Of a stretch of 6,460 bases of DNA, positions 5,485 through 6,460 are shown piece after piece. The stretch comes from Nitrososphaeraceae archaeon (lineage in GTDB: Archaea > Thermoproteota > Nitrososphaeria > Nitrososphaerales > Nitrososphaeraceae): assembly GCA_030038695.1 (NCBI GenBank), contig JASHSN010000119.1:1-6460 (forward strand), in the 5' to 3' direction. How positions within the stretch are numbered: the first letter of the stretch is position 1; each line of letters begins with the position of its first letter. A program made the position numbers and the translations under genes. The notes below the pieces were generated by a model, which saw only the letters and a list, made by a program, of their open reading frames with translations, was not told where the DNA came from and searched no databases.

Positions 5485-5540
5485 GTTCTGTTGGCTTACC
5501 TTGACACAATAGGGAACTGGATCGGGATATTTTTCACCTA

Positions 5541-5547
5541 GTATATC
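5541..5547 (+). promoter_or_regulatory. TATA-like box for the short plus-strand ORF
   Basis: GTATATC on the plus strand, 25-31 bases upstream of the ATG at 5572, the same spacing as in front of the minus-strand genes. A second, TATAGAC-like motif at 5551-5557 is too close for a leaderless start. Confidence 0.35.
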
Positions 5548-5571
5548 GTGTATAGACTAATTTCTATTAAA

Positions 5572-5694
5572 ATGAGCCGCGAATTTTTTGGAAAGATTTT
5601 TTCTGGCTTTTTGAGAAGGCCTTTGACCAAAGAGGAGCGAAAGAAATGTGAAGGGTTCTTGGAACAATTACGCGCTAACCCTCGATATCCTTAA
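5572..5694 (+). CDS. Short hypothetical protein, 40 residues
   Basis: Encodes a small basic protein that begins MSREFFGKIFSGFLRRPL and ends LEQLRANPRYP. The N-terminal half has an aromatic, amphipathic look (FFGKIFSGFL). The C-terminal half is a charged helix (TKEERKKCEGFLEQL) closing in RYP. I do not recognise a family. It has a TATA-like element at the correct distance, its codon and residue choice look coding, and it is the only plus-strand gene candidate with a plausible promoter. Its last 20 bases overlap the end of the truncated nuclease relic on the opposite strand, so it may occupy the junction where the nuclease lost its C-terminus. It could be an intact microprotein, or the surviving part of something longer. 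Too short for certainty from sequence alone. Confidence 0.42.
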   Translation: MSREFFGKIFSGFLRRPLTKEERKKCEGFLEQLRANPRYP

Positions 5695-6046
5695 CTTTAA
5701 TACTGTTGGTTGTCTTTATCTCAACGACTGTATTTGTCTCTCGATGCCAACAATCGACATGTCCGATAATCTTTATACCACCATTAGTATGATAAATGAC
5801 CTCCTTTTCACATTCAAAATCTAGGCCCAATAACTCTTGTAGTTGTGAATGAATAGAAGCGCCTAAAATAAAGTTCCTTAAAGGTCCTTTCATCTAATTT
5901 TGATGGATTGGGGTCAAGTAGCTCAAACGCTGATTTTCTGAGGCAGTGGACGATTGAACTTACATGGATATCAGACCTTTTTGGATTATTTCTAATCCAG
6001 TTAGAGATTAATATCTTCTCGATATTAGGAATTGAGTTTTTTTCAT
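5675..6046 (-). pseudogene. Cas4/RecB-like PD-(D/E)XK nuclease, frameshifted and 3'-truncated
   Basis: The family cuts or trims DNA with a metal-dependent nuclease core. The ATG at 6046 overlaps the TAA of the preceding gene (TAATG). Reading starts MKK, but a run of seven A (6037-6043) puts it out of frame; one more A restores a long frame giving NSIPNIEKILISNWIRNN and VSSIVHCLRKSAFELLDPNP. A second one-base shift at about 5876-5886 moves to the frame NFILGASIHSQLQELLG, with GHVDCW and VVEIKTTNS, stopping at TAG 5675. Visible elements: an N-terminal Cys in HCLRKSAFEL (5943-5945, where Cas4/AddB proteins have the first iron-sulfur Cys), the motif His (IHSQLQ), the metal-binding Asp in GHVD, and Glu-x-Lys in EIKT. 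Missing: the QxxxY region and the three C-terminal cysteines. The repaired product is only about 125 residues, short for Cas4. Family fairly sure; loss of function likely. Confidence 0.75.
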
Positions 6047-6329
6047 TAATGCTGATATGCCTCCACCATTTGTCTATGATTTAGACCTTCATAGCCACCC
6101 TTAACCACCCAATATTGTATACGCCACCCTGTCTTTCTATTTGATATCTTCACGAGTTCGATTATTGTTGCCTTCCGAAGACGTCTTAAAGTATCCCAAA
6201 CATTTTGGGCGCCACAGTCAGGTAGTCTTATCATCAAGTCTCTGAAGGTTATCGGCCGATTCAACACTGTTCTATTAACCTTAGTATATCTTCTTCAATC
6301 TTAGTAATCTGTTGTCTCGGTTCCATCAT
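6046..6329 (-). pseudogene. Winged helix-turn-helix DNA-binding protein, one frameshift
   Basis: Small DNA-binding protein, probably about 94 residues if repaired. The ATG at 6329 (or 6326) overlaps the stop of the preceding gene (ATGATGG) and reads MMEPRQQITKIEEDILRLIE, then hits TGA at 6261. One frame over, the sequence continues naturally as VLNRPITFRDLMIRLPDCG, with QNVWDTLRRLRKA as recognition helix, IIELVKISNRKTGWRIQYWVV as wing, and TAA at 6046-6048. A single missing base near 6270 joins the two parts into one winged-helix domain. The alternative is a shorter intact protein of 73 residues from a GTG at 6267, which would lack the first helix of the fold. It lies directly before the nuclease, with a one-base overlap. 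Likely role: autoregulation of the cassette or guiding DNA binding; this is inference. Confidence 0.62.
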
Positions 6330-6460
6330 CTTAACCAGCCCTCCAATCTCCTAAAGATTTCGGCCTTATGTCTTTCTGGTTCACGGTATAGACAATGGTG
6401 TTCCAACGCGTCTAAATATATACTTGCTACTGCGGGACCATTGGCGAACTCTGGATGACA
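6326..6460 (-). CDS. C-terminal end of an unrecognised protein (5' end off window)
   Basis: A frame open from the right edge gives 44 residues ending in TGA at 6326-6328, including GPAVASIYLDALEHHCLYRE, a charged helix and the ending IFRRLEGWLR. The stop overlaps the ATG of the winged-helix gene, the typical signature of co-translated operon partners. The segment looks helical and soluble, with no motif I can name. It is the first visible gene of a three-gene minus-strand cassette with the winged-helix and nuclease genes. Whether it is intact upstream is unknown. Confidence 0.55.
   Translation of the reverse strand, partial: CHPEFANGPAVASIYLDALEHHCLYREPERHKAEIFRRLEGWLR

Larger units (their letters stand above)
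5304..5540. other. Intergenic region with consecutive hairpins
   Basis: Between the zinc protein promoter (minus) and the promoter of the short plus-strand ORF. It contains a CTCCTCCTCCTCC-type tract at about 5341-5350, a weak inverted repeat GCTAAA/TTTAGC (5363-5368 with 5386-5391) and the two strong hairpins listed separately. No coding frame was seen. It could encode a small structured RNA or simply hold divergent regulatory DNA. Confidence 0.4.

Noticed and set aside
6037..6046. Programmed -1 ribosomal frameshift at the A-run
   Set aside because: The heptamer is not canonical in the zero frame, and two further lesions in the same cassette plus a missing C-terminus make plain decay or sequencing error likelier.
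5675..6329. CRISPR-Cas adaptation locus suggested by the Cas4-like nuclease
   Set aside because: No cas1 or cas2 and no repeat-spacer array is visible; Cas4-like nucleases also occur in viruses, plasmids and as solitary genes.

Overview
The window looks archaeal, most likely from a soil or sediment ammonia oxidiser of the Nitrososphaeria (Thaumarchaeota). The base composition is AT-rich. Five of the genes start with no clear Shine-Dalgarno site but have a TATA-like box about 24-35 bases upstream of the start codon, the spacing expected of leaderless archaeal transcripts. The protein set (zinc-ribbon tyrosine recombinase, MarR-type regulator, small MscL, small CxCxH zinc protein) also fits. 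The lineage is an inference; no rRNA or tRNA is present to settle it.

Layout, left to right. Positions 1-1616 (minus) hold a tyrosine recombinase/integrase that runs off the left edge, with a C-terminal zinc ribbon and coiled coil. Positions 1652-2479 contain no confident gene, but do contain a strong 100-base inverted-repeat structure (2001-2100) next to a perfect 7-bp hairpin. Positions 2480-3043 (minus) encode a MarR-family regulator. Positions 3079-3735 have no confident gene. Positions 3736-4098 (minus) encode an MscL channel. Positions 4183-4562 (minus) are a decayed aldo/keto reductase with several frameshifts and stops. Positions 4563-4908 appear empty. Positions 4909-5271 (minus) encode a small Cys/His-rich protein. 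Positions 5304-5540 hold two strong hairpins. Positions 5572-5694 (plus) are a short 40-residue ORF, the only plus-strand gene candidate with good support. From 5675 to the right edge (minus) lies a tightly packed cassette: the C-terminal end of an unknown gene, a winged-helix protein, and a Cas4/RecB-like PD-(D/E)XK nuclease. The cassette genes overlap at their start/stop codons, but the winged-helix and nuclease genes are frameshifted and the nuclease is truncated.

Taken together this is an accessory, partly degraded region: an integrase at one side, solitary promoter-driven cargo or housekeeping genes (MarR, MscL, zinc protein) in the middle, and remnants of metabolic and DNA-processing genes. 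MarR, MscL and the zinc protein each seem to have their own promoter, so there is no evidence that they form one operon. I found no CRISPR array, tRNA, rRNA or complete insertion sequence. The points most worth a second look are the structured intergenic element at 2001-2100, the decayed wHTH/Cas4-like cassette, the short plus-strand ORF that overlaps its truncated end, and the integrase's C-terminal extension.
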